A stretch of DNA of 64,000 nt from Aurelia coerulea (GCA_039566865.1 CM076944.1:11182501-11246500), one strand, 5' to 3'; numbered from the stretch's first letter, positions 1 to 12,616 are shown. Numbers and translations are program-made. Notes: generated by a model from the sequence alone, not told the origin.

Positions 1-2453
1 CTATCGTTGGAAATGTGAAGAACGTTTGCAAGCATCGAGGGAAATTAATACAAATTAAACCGTGCCTATATGTGACAAGAGTTCGTATTCCATTCCACAA
101 AATAAACTGGAAAAACCTTATGGGCCCAAACAATGCAAAATGCAATCAAGAATGAAGAGAGACATGGAATAGAAAACATCGATAGGAGTGTATTTAATAA
201 GTTTCGAGCATCGAGAAAGCTTGAAAATTTTTTGTTATGTTTAAGATAAATCATATACACTGCGTTGTTATACAAATAGCAATTTGTGTATGGCCTGGGA
301 AAGAGACGGACTTCCCACGCGAAGATATGAGTGAGGATGGGAAAGGAGATAGTTCGTCTAGCCCGATAAAGAGTCGAAGAAAGCAATCCGCTTCAAGTAT
401 TTGATACAGGCGAAATAGCCATTTATGTTTCCTTACAGCCTGTGAAAAAGTGTGGACGTTATTAGAAATAATATTCACACTTCTCCCCCATTAACTCTGG
501 TTGCCGTTCCTCGGTTCTTCTTTCCATTAAGATGTTTTATTGGTTGCTCTTATGTGATTTGAGGAGGGAAACTCTTCCACCAAGAAATTGCTTAATGCAG
601 AAGTATCTCTTCAAAAATTCAGGAACTGGGTTTTTAAAACTTTTCAGTTCAGTGAATGAAAAGTCATACAACAGACACTTGCTTCAGTATTATTATTCAA
701 GCATTTCTTCAAAGTCGGAGATGGTAAATTTGAAAATAAGATTAAAATGAACTTGCAGCCCTGGCATTGGTTGTTTTGACAAGTCGATATGGGATAAATT
801 CTTAGAGTCAAGTAGAAGACTTTCCCGGCAAACTGAAAACAAGATTCGTAGCTGCAACAAAGCCTAATTAAACCTTAACCATGGCCAAGAGGGTAACTAT
901 GATAACAATTGGACTCTTTCTGCTACAAACGCATCTTCCTATGTTTGGTGAGCAAAAACAACGAAGCACAAACGGGGATCTAAATAAACAAGAGCAGCGA
1001 AGGGGCGAGATCGGAACATGGGCATCTAAATCATTTAGAGTATTGTTAAAACTAAGAGAAAGATGAAAACAAATAAGAAGCGCGCTCAAGGCAGCAAGAG
1101 CAAAGCAGGCAAACGAGGGATAGTGAAGGAGTGAAAAGAAAGACGACAATGAGGGCAATGAGAGAATATGTTTCCAACAGGTAAACTGGATAGATCGAGG
1201 AGATATCTCAATTTTCTTATACATAGAAAGTATTCAACATGAAGAAGATATATAAACAGTGAATTAAAAGACCATAATCAAAGGAAGAAAGAACGGTGGG
1301 AAGAAGCGGAATACAAGGATATTCAGAGCACATATCAAATAGAACTTTATTCAGAAAGGGCAGTACATTGTGCATAAGACATAAGGGAATTCCACAGGAA
1401 AATGAAATATTGAATTGTAGAAAAGAACTGAAGTGAGAGAATCGGACAAAGTTGGTATGAATGGTTTTTAACAAGTGTCGAATTATGAAAAATGCATCAC
1501 AGGGAGCTCAATTTGACAGGAGAAATGTAGGGAGACTGCAATAGAGAGACGGAAATAATGGCGATTCTGGGAGTTGCAACAAAGTATATAGAGTATCTAT
1601 GCAGGAGAATTTTTGCAGGCAATAGTTTACAAAGAATGGAAAGAGCGATGCAAAATGAAGGAGGAGAAAAAGAAGACAGATGCCGTGAGGTTGTGTAACG
1701 AGTTTCGAAAACGGAGAAGGCATCGCTGGGACATGATTGTAAGGAAAACGAGTGTTGCTCTTTCTCGTCTCGGAGATCTCCCCTAACTCTCAATTTTCAA
1801 AGAAAAACAGCATACATTCTGGGAGAGTGGAATACGCGAAAAACAATAATTGTGTTGATTTGTAACGCTAAATAGCTCTTTTTCACAAAGTATCCGCCTT
1901 TGGCTTTTCTGTTACTCCCGTGTCCCTCTTCGTTGGTCTTTTTCTAAGAACAATGTATTATAAGGTAAAGAAGTTCCAAAAAGACCCCATCCTCAGGTAT
2001 ATTCAGAATATTGGTGCTTAGGTTGGGGTACAATGCATCAATCCACGTAACTTTCCATACACTTCAATGCCAATTACGACGGCGGGCAGGCGACGCGCGG
2101 CAAGCCTAGTAAAAATAATAATGAAAACTTTCATTCTAATCTCAAAACATGAACCTAAAAAATAACACGTAAGCATTCTATAATAACGAAGGGGTTTAGT
2201 TTTGAGTGCCAATCACTAAATCACTCCCATTTTTAACAAGAGCATGATTATACAAATTAAAGGGCATGTGTCATGAAGCTGATTGGTCCATGCAATACAA
2301 TTATCTCTATTGGTTATTACAAAAGCACAGGATCGAGGGTGAATTTTCATTGTAATGGAAATTCATGAAACAGAAATAAAAGTCACGAAACAATGGAATT
2401 CCACTCCAAATTTGTTTGTTGTATCAACCAATTGCTAATGTGACATATGTGCT
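1..2453. other. No gene recognised
   Basis: AT-rich sequence. The plus strand from about 870 to 1800 is purine-rich, which leaves long open stretches on the minus strand. None of these has a recognisable domain, and I saw no convincing splice-site pair. I see no transposon ends here. Confidence 0.5.
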
Positions 2454-4550
2454 TTAGCCCTATCCAGACTGGGCTTTGTGAGCTACTAGAAGACTGAGGG
2501 GGCTCATTCAGCTCCCCTCTCTAAAATCGCCATTCCTTCACTTACGAAGACGAAACTCACCATAGAGGTAGCCCTGCTCATGATCTATCATTTTATGCAA
2601 AAATAATTCTAAAAATGGATAGGACGTCATAATTGTTCAAGACAAACTGGCACGTGTCCACGAAAAAAATGAAAAAAAAACAATGCTTTTTAAATCTTTA
2701 TAATTTACTAAGATTGATTCATGAAACCAAATCATGCCAATCAAAGCATTGTTAGAAGGTGAAAATATACTTATAAAGTGAAAAATTTTAGTTTCGCAAA
2801 TCCAAGATGCCGGACAGAGCGATTAAAAAATTTTTTTTCTGAAAAATGACATATGCAGCCATAATAGAGAATTTCTCCATACATTACAATGAAAACTACT
2901 TCTTTGATAAGTGATCGTTGCAAACTTCATTTTTCCTTCTGAAACTTTTGTTTTAATTATTGCAAAAAATGCTGACAGCAGCATTTTCCCCAGTTGTGGG
3001 CAAATGAGTTGGAAGGAAGAAGGAAGGGGGGAATAGGGGGCTGGGGATAGTAATTTGGTGAAATTTTTATAATATCCTAACAAACTAAACGCTTTCAAAT
3101 GAAATAATTCTCACTGTAAGACAGATTCTCAAGATATGGAGGAAAACTGATCGTTAGGAATACTATGTGAGGATACCCCCGGGGAATCTTATACCGTTTA
3201 TGACCAATGGTGCACAAAATTCAAACAAAATTAGCCAGCTTAGGTGAAAACAACCCTGTTGATCAGTTTTAATCTATTTATTGCCGCTGTAAAAAATTTG
3301 GGGTCGAAATATCCTTGCAGAAAGACTGCTAACTAATTTTTGCCATTTTCTTAAACATAATCCATATGGGCTTTTTTCGAGCTACCATTTATGGAGGGGG
3401 CTGCTTTCCACCCCCCCCCCCCCTCCTCTGAAAACTGCCTTACACTCATCCGAATTTAATACAACTTGGCACAGTTATAGAACAGGTAATTTTTAGATCG
3501 TAGCGTAATTGGGTGTGGCTGCCACGCCTTGTGACGTCACAGTGACGTCACGAAGCTAAAAATCTGAGAATATCGGGCTTCCAAGTTGAATTCAAGTTTA
3601 ATGAAGATTTTGCATGAAATTTATGCAGTTTTTGGTTCAGTTTGTCAACGTATGTGTAATAAAATATTATTTTATTGAAATTAACGATTTTGGAGTGATA
3701 TTTTAGCATAAATTAGCCGATTCTTACGACGTCATTTGTGCGATTAATTTATTCTATGTAAAAAGAGATCAAAAGAAACAAAAAGTTCGAAAAAACTTGA
3801 AAAAATTGCTAATTAGTCCAAAATGGCGGCCATAGTGACGTCATTATCAAAAAATGCTGACATCATCAAATTCCAGAAATTCTGGTATCAAATTGAAGCC
3901 CTTTCTTTACTAATTCATTTGCTGTATAATACTTCATAATTCAATAAAATAATTTAAGTGAAATCATTGAAAACAATGATTTGCTGCTACCTCCTTCCAA
4001 ATATGGGCATATCACGTGACCTTTGAGTCCTATTGTTCAAAACTTTTTTCACCAAAATGTGGCTAATAGATAATTAGTAAAAGTCACGGAGGCTGGGGGA
4101 CATAGCTATTGTCGTTTTAAAAGGCGGCAAATAAAACCTTGAGGGGGGGAGGGGGTGGAATCCACTCCATGCGGATTAGGGTTAAAGATGACGTCATTAA
4201 TGAGGTCACGTGACACATAAGTGTTCTATTGTTCCTGGAAAAATTAAAGAGACCTTATAAATTATCAGTTCACAAATGAAAAGGATACTATCAAAGGATT
4301 ATGAGGTGATCTGGAATTATATACATAAGCAGCTTACCTAGAAATTGGCCCCGACCACTCTGAAAAAACAGCCACCCCCCAGCCCCTTGAATTTATTTTT
4401 CAAAATTTCACACAAAACCAAACTTCAAAAGGATAGAAACTAAAATTCGAAAAACCATTTCTGGTTAGACAAACCAATTTGGAGCATTGCTCAGTTAAGT
4501 ATGTGGGGTGGGGGCTGAATGCCCCCCCCCCCCAGTCTGGATAGGGTTAA
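2454..4550. mobile_element. TTAA-flanked hairpin-ended MITE (copy A1), interrupted by copy A2
   Basis: The left end reads TTAG then CCCTATCCAGACTGGG. The right end reads CCCAGTCTGGATAGGG then TTAA, which is its reverse complement. A long C tract lies inside the right end. The TTAA flank and the CCCT start resemble piggyBac-type termini, but there is no transposase ORF, so this is a non-autonomous copy. Removing the nested copy at 3351-4185 leaves about 1.26 kb. Assignment to piggyBac is inference from the ends only. Confidence 0.75.
3351..4185. mobile_element. TTAA-flanked hairpin-ended MITE (copy A2), nested in A1
   Basis: TTAA lies at 3351-3354 and 4182-4185. The ends (ATAATCCATATGGGC on the left, GCGGATTAGGG on the right) are diverged versions of the ends of the 6540 and 49149 copies. 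The internal order also matches those copies: G tract, C tract, a segment with GTGACGTCAC, AAAATGGCGGCC, then CACGTGAC near the right end. The length of 835 bp fits the family (839 and 888 bp). Confidence 0.75.
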
Positions 4551-4573
4551 GTTATTACACTGGAGTCAACAAG

Positions 4574-4845
4574 CTATCCATAGCGATCAGTTGGTCGCCG
4601 TTCTCTGCTTGACCTTTTTACAGCTTGTTGCTGTTGCTGTGGCAATTCATTACGCTGGTAGTCAACAGCAATATCATTGTCGTATTCTGTTGCAGTTTCA
4701 GTGTTCTCTGCAATTTTCTTAAAGAAAGACGAATTTCTCGTTATCACTTTGTGGGGTCTTATGTCAAAGTTTGTACTGAGTTTGTTCTTCTTTCTTTGCT
4801 TCACAAGAACTTTATCTATCTCCAATTTCTAAATTGGATTCTTTC
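4574..4845 (-). pseudogene. Ty3/Gypsy-type integrase C-terminal relic
   Basis: The minus strand encodes a basic segment with DKVLVKQRKKNKLSTNFD followed by a short run ending HKVITR. This matches the pattern of the GPY/F module at the C-terminus of Ty3/Gypsy integrases (a GDKVL-like start, NKLS, then a P-x-x-V turn). A Gln run and a basic tail ending RRPTDRYG follow, also typical of the end of such polyproteins. The frame is broken just upstream, near 4840, and no core integrase, RT or LTR is visible. Only the tail survives, next to MITE A1. Confidence 0.5.
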
Positions 4846-6539
4846 ACGCAGGGGTGGATCTAGACTGATGATATGGTCGTAGTTATTGCTATTGAAACAC
4901 TGCCGGACGCTCCTAACTACGACTCATAATCAGACGCCATTATTTTGAAATGACTACAACTGCCTCGTTTCGATAAGGGCCTAGGCAGAAAAGCACAAAC
5001 ATTTGTAGTTTTCAAATGAAACGCATTGATTTGAAAACTTCACAATAAATCAGTTAATGCTTAGCGAAAGCAGCAAAATAGTACCTACGTACAAGATTTG
5101 ATATTGTCGCCAACTGTTTTCATGGTATTCTTGTTCGTAAGACTTTGTTTTGTCCGGCCAAGCTCCTTGAAACTCTGCTTTGAGCTTCGAGTTTCCGTTG
5201 GTCAACATCAATCAATCGAATTTGCAGAGATTCTAATGGCGTTGTATTTGTTGTATACTTTGTACATGGCTGTGTATAGGAGCCTCGTTCCCAAGGGCGT
5301 TCAAAAGTGAAAAAAGTCAGTCCAAAAATATTGCCGTAATAATATGAGTCCCAGTAAGAGCGGTCTCGGTCTGGTGTAATAGTCTCGTTTTGAATAGCGA
5401 TTACTGGGACTCATCGTAATCAGTCTAGGGCGGATCCAGGGTGAGTTATCTGAGGCACAGAACTCAGTCAAAATTTCAGATATTTGTTTGTATTAATCTT
5501 AAAGCTGATATTCATCCAAGTTTACAATCTCTTTTCTGAAAATAAAATATTCCAAGTTGCGATTTGGGCTTGGAAGGCCATGCATACACAAGCCAGCCGT
5601 ACACATTAGCGTAGCCTACGCGCAGGAGCGTTGCACACAAACACTTGTTCCTATTAGTTTGATTTTATTGGTCAATAAAGCGTTCCGATTGTCTTCACGG
5701 GTTTTGCCCATTGGATATTGATACAATATAGGATTTTATAAATGAAATATATTGGTTTGCCTCACTCGACGATTGTTTTTTTAACTTCCTTGCGGAACGA
5801 ACTCACTTGGGCAACGGAAGGGGATCTTCTGGTGCCTCATTTCAACAGGAAGCAAAGAGTAATGCCGCCAAACATGAATTTAGAAATTCAATTCAACTCA
5901 ATTATATTGACGTGAAGACCAAAATGGAGCGGATGGAAGCAATTCAAGGTACAGGCGAAGGGAACTAAATTCATCGCGCAATGAATCTTAACACAAACAC
6001 ACGAATTCAAATCACCATGAAGTGAAGAATGCTCAACCTACATAAAATGCACCAGGAAGTAGATTATCGATATAGAATGTAATGACTTCGTGTTTCATGG
6101 GTCATGGGCCTAAATCTTAGGCCAGGAGAAGCCCATATATGCCCACCCAGGCAGTGCTGCTTGCCATTAAAAGCAAGTGCTATTTACCACACACTTTCTC
6201 AGCAGGGTATGTAACTAAAATGTACTATTCAATTCGGTCAGCTTTATTTCAGAAAGGGTGTTTTCCGACGATCTGAAGGGCGTGACCCCCAAAAATTAGC
6301 ATAATTACGTGATTTCTCTTTGTTCATCTCTTGGTTGTCCTTGACTTCCTTGTGTCTGTTTACAACTTTCAGTTTGCTTGTTATTTCAGGTAGCTTTCCT
6401 TTGATCTTTTGGTTGTAGAGAAGTTCAGCTGGAGGAACTTTTGTTGTCGAGTGAGGAGTGGCACGATAAATAAAAAGAATTTTTGAACGTTCTTATTGCC
6501 ATGGTCGTTTTTCAATCTATGCTGCACGAAAAGCTTTCT
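4846..6539. other. No gene recognised
   Basis: AT-rich sequence with short open frames only. Apart from the 69-bp fold-back at 5345, I see no transposon ends or conserved protein motif. Confidence 0.4.
5345..5413. repeat. Miniature fold-back repeat, copy 1 (69 bp)
   Basis: The sequence begins TGAGTCCCAGTAA and ends TTACTGGGACTCA, a perfect 13-bp inverted pair. The core contains GCGGTCTC and AGTCTCGTTTTGAA. A reverse-oriented relative lies at 7439-7509. Confidence 0.7.
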
Positions 6540-7378
6540 TTAACCCTAATCCTACCGGGCTTTTTTTGATCTAACATAGCCGGGGGGGGGGTGCTTTCAA
6601 CCCCCCCCCTATAAATAGCCGTAGACTAATGGGAAATCATTGAAACTTGGCAAGGGCGTAGTCCTAACTATTCTTAGCCGACTGGTAGTTTTGGGCGTGG
6701 CCACCTCATTAGGTGACGTCACCATGACGTCATAATGCCGAAAAATGTCAAAATATATGGTTTTCCGGCTTATTTGTTCTAAAAACGGAATAAAGGTAAT
6801 CTGAATGACTTTTTCCATTCTTATTTGGCGTATTACTCATTTCCAATTCAAAAATGACAAAAATTGATGACGTCATAACTAAAAACTGTGTTTTTCTGCC
6901 AAAAATTGATAATAATTAGCTCAAAATGCTTTTAAAGTATTGCATAATGCAATTCTATGCATTTTTAACAAAATCTATTGGAAAAAACTTCAAAATTTGC
7001 CAAAATGACCCAAAATGGCGGCCAGAGTGACGTCATCATTTAAGAATGCTGACGTCAGCAAAATCCATTGTTATTGACAACAATAGAAAGCTAATTGTTT
7101 GCTGATTCTTTTAAAGTACAATAGTCAACGTTTGGAACTAATTCTGGTAGTAAAAATATCAAAATCATTAATTTTTCTAATACCTAGCTCCAAATATGGT
7201 AGTGTCACCTGTCACGTGACACCTATTGTTCAAAAATTTAATTGTCAAAATGTAGCTAATAGATAATTAGTAATTGTCAGAGAGTTTGAGAGTCATAGCT
7301 TTTGTCGTTAAAGAATGCTCTGCAAAAAACCGACAGGGGGGGTGGAAAACACCCCCCCCCCGGTAGGATTAGGGTTAA
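6540..7378. mobile_element. TTAA-flanked hairpin-ended MITE (copy B)
   Basis: TTAA occurs at 6540-6543 and 7375-7378. The inverted ends are CCCTAATCCTACCGGG on the left and CGGTAGGATTAGGG on the right. Each end carries its own G-tract/C-tract pair and can fold on itself. Internally there are two TGACGTCA-type palindromes, AAAATGGCGGCC and CACGTGAC. It is very similar to the copy at 49149-50036. No transposase is encoded. Confidence 0.85.
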
Positions 7379-7438
7379 CGGCTTATTGAAAGCTTATACC
7401 TCTGAATTTCCTTGACTGTAGACTTAGACTGATGACAG

Positions 7439-7509
7439 TGAGTCCCAGTTATCGCTCACCAAAACGAGACCACAGCCTTCCAAATTGAGACCGCTCAAAC
7501 TGGGACTCA
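7439..7509. repeat. Miniature fold-back repeat, copy 2 (71 bp)
   Basis: It starts TGAGTCCCAGTT and ends AACTGGGACTCA. It aligns along its length with the reverse complement of 5345-5413, sharing ATCGCT, AAAACGAGAC and GAGACCGCTC in the same order. Confidence 0.7.
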
Positions 7510-7569
7510 TAAACAAACAGCGAAAAAACCGGCTTGTTCACTTCCAGTTCCAGGAGGACCAATCATCTT

Positions 7570-8480
7570 GCAGGAAGCAAAATACACAAATATTGCTGCT
7601 CCCTATTGGTCAGATAAGAAGTGAACCAGTCGTGGGAAGTGCCGTCGGCACCATACTCTCGTAGCTTTGACAATAAGATTTTATGGTCAACGGTATCGAA
7701 TGCTTTTTTAAGATCAAGAAATATACTCAAGTTTATTTTCCCCTCATCAGAGTTCTTGAACTATGGGTCTATAACATTAAATAGACATGTCAGGGTACTG
7801 TGCAATTTTTGAAATGCAAATTGGTCCAAACAAAGTTTGTTTTCCTCTTTCAGATATTCCATTAATTGGTCGTGTGCAATTCTTTCTAATATCCTCGACA
7901 CACCTGATAGCACTGAAATAGGCCTGTAATTGTTTAAATCTGATTTAGCGCCCGCCTTATAAATTGGTTTTTGCGGGTGAGTGGCCGAGTGTGCGGGTGA
8001 GTGGCCGAGTGGCTTAAACAGTTTGTAATTTAAACTTGGTACCATTGGAGTTTTTTCCAAGGTATTTAAGAGGGTAATCAGAAGGTTGACTTTTAATTTT
8101 CTCCGCTAAATTAGGTCCAACCGTTGTAAACTGCTTCAAAGAAACGTAGGACTTGTTTAAGCTTATCGAAGGTTTCAAATGGCTCGTTGGGAGACCTATA
8201 CAATGAGAGTATTGCGAATGGACTAGCTCGTGGTGGAGTGATCTGTGCACATAGGATTTCCATATTTAACTTAGGAATATCGTCCCTAATATCGCATTTG
8301 AAAGTATTCCGACAAAAAAATGCAATCCCTCCGCCATGGCGATTTCTGTCAAACTATTTATATTAATGGAAGCACTAACCATGCCCTATTTGGAGCCTAG
8401 TTTGTCTAAACCACCTAGAGTTTGTTCGTCAATTTTACTTACATTAACAGGAGCGCTCTCTAAAGGGGTGGAATTTTGCT
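7570..8480 (-). pseudogene. LINE ORF2 relic (endonuclease end and N-terminal RT)
   Basis: Read on the minus strand, 8330-8160 holds the middle of an exonuclease/endonuclease/phosphatase domain (HGGGI motif, then a LYRSPN motif). From 8130 to 7760 comes the start of the reverse transcriptase, with VGPNLAEKI, AGAKSDLNNYRPISV and SRILERIAHDQ. Around 7740-7640 is RT motif A ([20 protein letters not shown]) in another frame. Coding ends near 7570, so RT motifs B and C and the 3' end are missing. The first part of the endonuclease is also absent. The N-terminal RT closely resembles the open LINE at 62192-64000, so both belong to one CR1/L2-type family. Confidence 0.75.
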
Positions 8481-8499
8481 GCTTTACATTGTTATAGAG

Positions 8500-9794
8500 T
8501 CAAATATCATCTATGAAATTTGTGAGGTTATTTGCTAAGAAAGATGTACCTTTGCGGTTTAAATGCAGTTTCCTCATTCCCAAGCAGGATTCGTCAATGC
8601 TCTTATTGTCAATAACGTAGGTATCATTCCTGGAAGCAGCATCTCTCAGAATTGTGTTGCACGATGTCACCTTCTTGCCGATACCTTGTCGATCCTTTCT
8701 TATTGTACAAAGAGAAATAGCAATTTCCGTGCTAGGCGATTCCTCTTTTATTGTGTCGATAGCTTTTTGTATGTTTTTCTTGTTGTCTTTTCCAGAGGTC
8801 GTATAATTTGTGCCAAAGTGGATGACAATCAGATCGGGCTTTTTCCTTGCAACTGGGTTTACATGATCGAGTAGATCTTCTGTGGAATCTCCAGGACATT
8901 TCCGTAACCTTACATTGTGCTTCTTCGAAAGGCCCTTTTCTTCAATACCTTTAATTATGGAATATCCGAGCACGAAAACTCTCTTTCTATGGCTTTCTCC
9001 GCCCTTGCTATCATTGCACGTACTATTCAATGAAATGTTATTTTCATCTGTTATTTCCACAGTTTCATTCTTCTCATTTGTGTTTGATATAGGCCTATTT
9101 TCGGCATTATCGTGGACTTTTTCCTTTGGTGCGTTGTTATTTTGTTTACGTTTGTTTTCCTTTTTCTGTGATTTGGCATTAGAATTGGAACCACTCTTCT
9201 CTTGTTCAGTTGCACTGCTCGTTTCAATGGGCTTTCATTGTTCTCTTTGCTTTTGTTGAACAGAGCCTTTTGTCTTCTCTACTGTATCAATTTTTGATGC
9301 ATTGTTGGTTTTTCTTTGAAAATGTTCCGCGTTACTGATCAGTTCAGCTCGCATTGTTGTTGGTTCCTTCCATTCACTATTGTTCTGGAACAATAGCAGT
9401 CTTTCCATCTTCGATTCCACTTGTCGATTTTCATTCACAATCGAAAAATTTTCCAGCAATAAATGATTGGATCTGGCCCTTTCCTTTTCTTAAAGGTAGC
9501 TAAGGTTAGTAATGGTTTCTGTCATCCTCCCAAGCGCAACTGCCAGACCAGATATCTCACTGCTAGTACCTTCGGAATCCGATTTGGTAGGGACTCGTGA
9601 GTCATCCCCATGGCAACGCGGGTCGAGATCTTGATGCTTCGATGCAGCTCGAGGGAGGGTTTCTTCGGTCTCATCGCATTCATCTGTTTCTTCTTGCTCG
9701 GAGAGGTTTGAGATAAAGAAGAATCCTTTCCATTCTTCTTTTTTATGATGATAAATTCTTCAGCAATGAGCTTGTCGATCGTGTTTAGAATCAT
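8500..9794 (-). pseudogene. LINE ORF1 relic with SGNH-esterase-like domain
   Basis: The continuous part, 9060-8500, encodes about 186 residues with an SGNH/GDSL-hydrolase layout: block I (VFVLGYSIIKGI), block III (HFGTNYTTSGKD) and block V (KLHLNRKG). CR1- and L2-type LINEs often carry such a domain in ORF1. Two usual positions are altered: GDS is GYS, and GTND is GTNY. The serine of block I is kept. Upstream pieces at 9459-9235 and 9794-9522 give a Lys/Gln/Glu-rich, coiled-coil-like N-terminal part in shifted frames. The ORF1 ends about 20 bp before the ORF2 relic, the usual LINE order. The protein is broken and probably inactive. Confidence 0.7.
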
Positions 9795-9800
9795 TTGCGT

Positions 9801-11634
9801 GACTAGGCCTATGCCTGGCCCTTGCTGGACGTCAGATGATGCATGATGGTTTCCATGTCGGAACTTTTGCTTTTCTGCCTAATTTCTTGAATTGCTTTGC
9901 ATACCAGGTCAGCTGCAGTCTTACACAGGGTGGCTTAGTTATCAGGCTTGGAATTCGTTTTGCAAGCGAGCAAAGTAGGAGCAAACAAAAACACACCTTC
10001 CACACAGCTATACAACAACGGCTATCGAACTAACTGTGTGATCTTCACCCAACGGAAATGAAGAGAAAGGTGAACCATTCTGTCGAAGCGAAATTCCTCG
10101 AATTTCTCAGAGTACACAATCTTTGTTTTGTCAACCTGTTCTGACCCTGTCAGGTAAGCATTCAGTTGGCGGAGAGGAATGCGATAATCCTATTGATCGA
10201 CAGGATCTTGAATCAAAAAACAGATGGGATGGAAAAATCGGATTGCAGCAAGCCCAGTATTCACGTTACCGCCAACAAATGTTAGGAAATCTACAAGAGG
10301 ACCCTTGCATGTGAGCTTCACATGATTAACCATGACGATCTTTCCCTCTGCAATCTTAGCTTTCGTATCTTAGGCCTCACCCCAGACCCTTAATTCAGCA
10401 ACGAGATGGTACAGGATTTTAAAGGCCAGACCAAAAATACACCCAATGAATTTACAGAGCTTCCCAACATGGTATCATCTTGAAAGTCACCAGAAAGTTG
10501 CTGACGTTTGCCATGTGATTCGGACCCATCTAAACCTGCTGTTACTGAAGATATGTTACTTTTGCTTCAGCAGGGATGCCTTTCAACTGCTCTTCAGCTG
10601 TTGAATCATTTGTGATTATTGCATGGAGAGTAGAGTGGAGTAGACTCTTTACACTAACAGATGCTGAGTAGTCAGTAACTGTTACGTATGATAAAAGTTT
10701 GTCTTGAATGCATCGACATCAGATCGTTGCACTAATGCCTGAATGCCTTACTTCACATTTTACATCAGACTTCACTTCATGTCATTCTCCGAAGAAGGCG
10801 AACACTTTAAAAACATAGAAACACTAGGAAATGGGGCCTTGCTCTTGAGACAAGAAAATATTTCAAGAAAATCTTAATCTTCCGTCCTGTAAAATTAACA
10901 GAAGAGATTCCACGGGTTTATACCATTTAGTATGCAGCGCAAAAATGGATCAGAGTAAACAACACCCCCAAGTGAAAAGAAAAGGCTTCAACACAATGTA
11001 CCGAAAGAAAAATGTATTATTTGATATCATAGGATCAAATCAACAAAACAGGTTTGCCAAAGCAGTTTGGCCAGTTTAGGCCATTTTGGTATCTCGTACT
11101 AAAATGTCGAAAAAACGCTCTAGATCACGATCTGGCACGAGCCCTTTGGCATGCTGCTTTATAAAGACCTATGCTTTGCATAAAAATGACTTATAAGGAT
11201 ATAGCAAAACATTTATTTTTTGTTTTCAACTTTTAGTTGGGTTTTCACCGACATTCGGCCTTCATTTTCTTGAAAAAGATACCTTGATAAAATCTTTAAA
11301 TATAAGAATATTTTGAATAGGTATTGCATCAACCTACCATTTGTATTGATTGCCAATAAATTGCCTTTCAAAAAATGTAAAAAGCTTCAAAATTGAGCAG
11401 AAGATGGTGGAGTTACGCAATTTTAAAATCCTCCAGTTCAAAGAAAAGGGGTGTGATTTTCCAAAAGTTAGGACGTTAACATACATTTCCGAAAAGGCCT
11501 AAGTTCAAGGTACCAGAAATAATCAACCAGTGGAACGATTTTAAAAATTTTTGTTTTGTTTTGACCCTCAGGTATCGGAGAAAAAGCTGCACTAATCATT
11601 TGACTCATTATGAGATTTCATTTCTAACCTTAAA
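9801..11634. other. No gene recognised
   Basis: AT-rich sequence. Short open frames near 9836 and 10123 have no recognisable domain. I found no inverted ends or long repeats. Confidence 0.4.
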
Positions 11635-11935
11635 TTAGATGCCACAGTGCATAACTCCGCCAATCCTAGAGATATTCTTACCGGCATCCAAACTTGTACC
11701 TCCAATTATCTGGAGAGTAGGTTTCTTCAAAAAGATTCGGAAAATCTCGAGCAGTTTTTGTCCTAGTTGTGTTTTATGAAGGCAGGTAACATCTAGAAAA
11801 ATCTTCACGGGTTTCTTTTGTCTCCTTTGCTTTTTAGCCGTCTGATTGGTCCGTGAAAATGAGGCGTTGGCGGTTTCAACCATGGGACATGAGCAATCGG
11901 CTATGTACGACGAATGATTCTTATGCTAGTTCAGA
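11635..11935 (-). repeat. Dispersed repeat with a small open frame
   Basis: The minus strand carries an 82-codon open frame with the string LHKTQLGQKLLEIFRIF. The same block occurs twice around 28430-28725 (plus) and 29330-29520 (minus) with related codons. Repetition and frame breaks in the other copies suggest a transposon-derived repeat rather than a host exon. I do not recognise the protein. Confidence 0.55.
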
Positions 11936-12616
11936 GAGATATTAATGTTGTAGGGTGGACAACACTGTTTTTTTCTTGTGAAGCAATTCTAGTTGCAACA
12001 ATTGCAACAACGACTTTGCAAATCAAAAGGGAATCACGTAACAATAATTGTCAACGAGAAGGTTACTGCGTCACAACTCTGAAACATTCTTTTAGTCGTT
12101 AAAAAACCAATATAAAATATTTTTTTCGAAAGGAAACTGCTTGATATAGTTCCTTTTGTACTGTTGTTATTTTATTTCACCCAACTACACAGTTTTTTGT
12201 GATTTATCTCATCTAAATAGTTGCAATTGCATGCCCATTACAGTAATAATTGGTTTCAGGCGCACATGGTTTTAAACTTCGATGCATTTCTGTGATCAGC
12301 TGATGAATAGAATGCTAAAAGGGATGGCCTCTCCCCAAATATGGGCATTCAAATGTCACGATGTACAACTATTGAGTATTACATCGATCGCAGAGAAGAT
12401 CTTTGAGAGCATTTGCTTTGGTACGAAGACAGCAAATGCCTTAAAGTGAATAACCTGAGTTAATAGATGAGATCTCATAGATCTATAAATAGCCTATTGT
12501 ATTTGATAATCTAGCTCGTGGCGAATGAAAGCAATGCTAAAGGAAACAATAGAGGGATTAGGTGTCTCTTTGTCCTATTTATAGACAAGCGCTATATATC
12601 TCAGGTCATTCACTTT
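11936..12616. other. No gene recognised
   Basis: Presumed last visible part of the host intron or downstream sequence. No motif or repeat end is seen. Confidence 0.35.

Noticed and set aside
4851..5440. CAGGGGTGGATCTAG at 4851 and CTAGGGCGGATCCAG at 5425 as transposon ends
   Set aside because: They are in the same orientation, not inverted, and no target duplication is seen.
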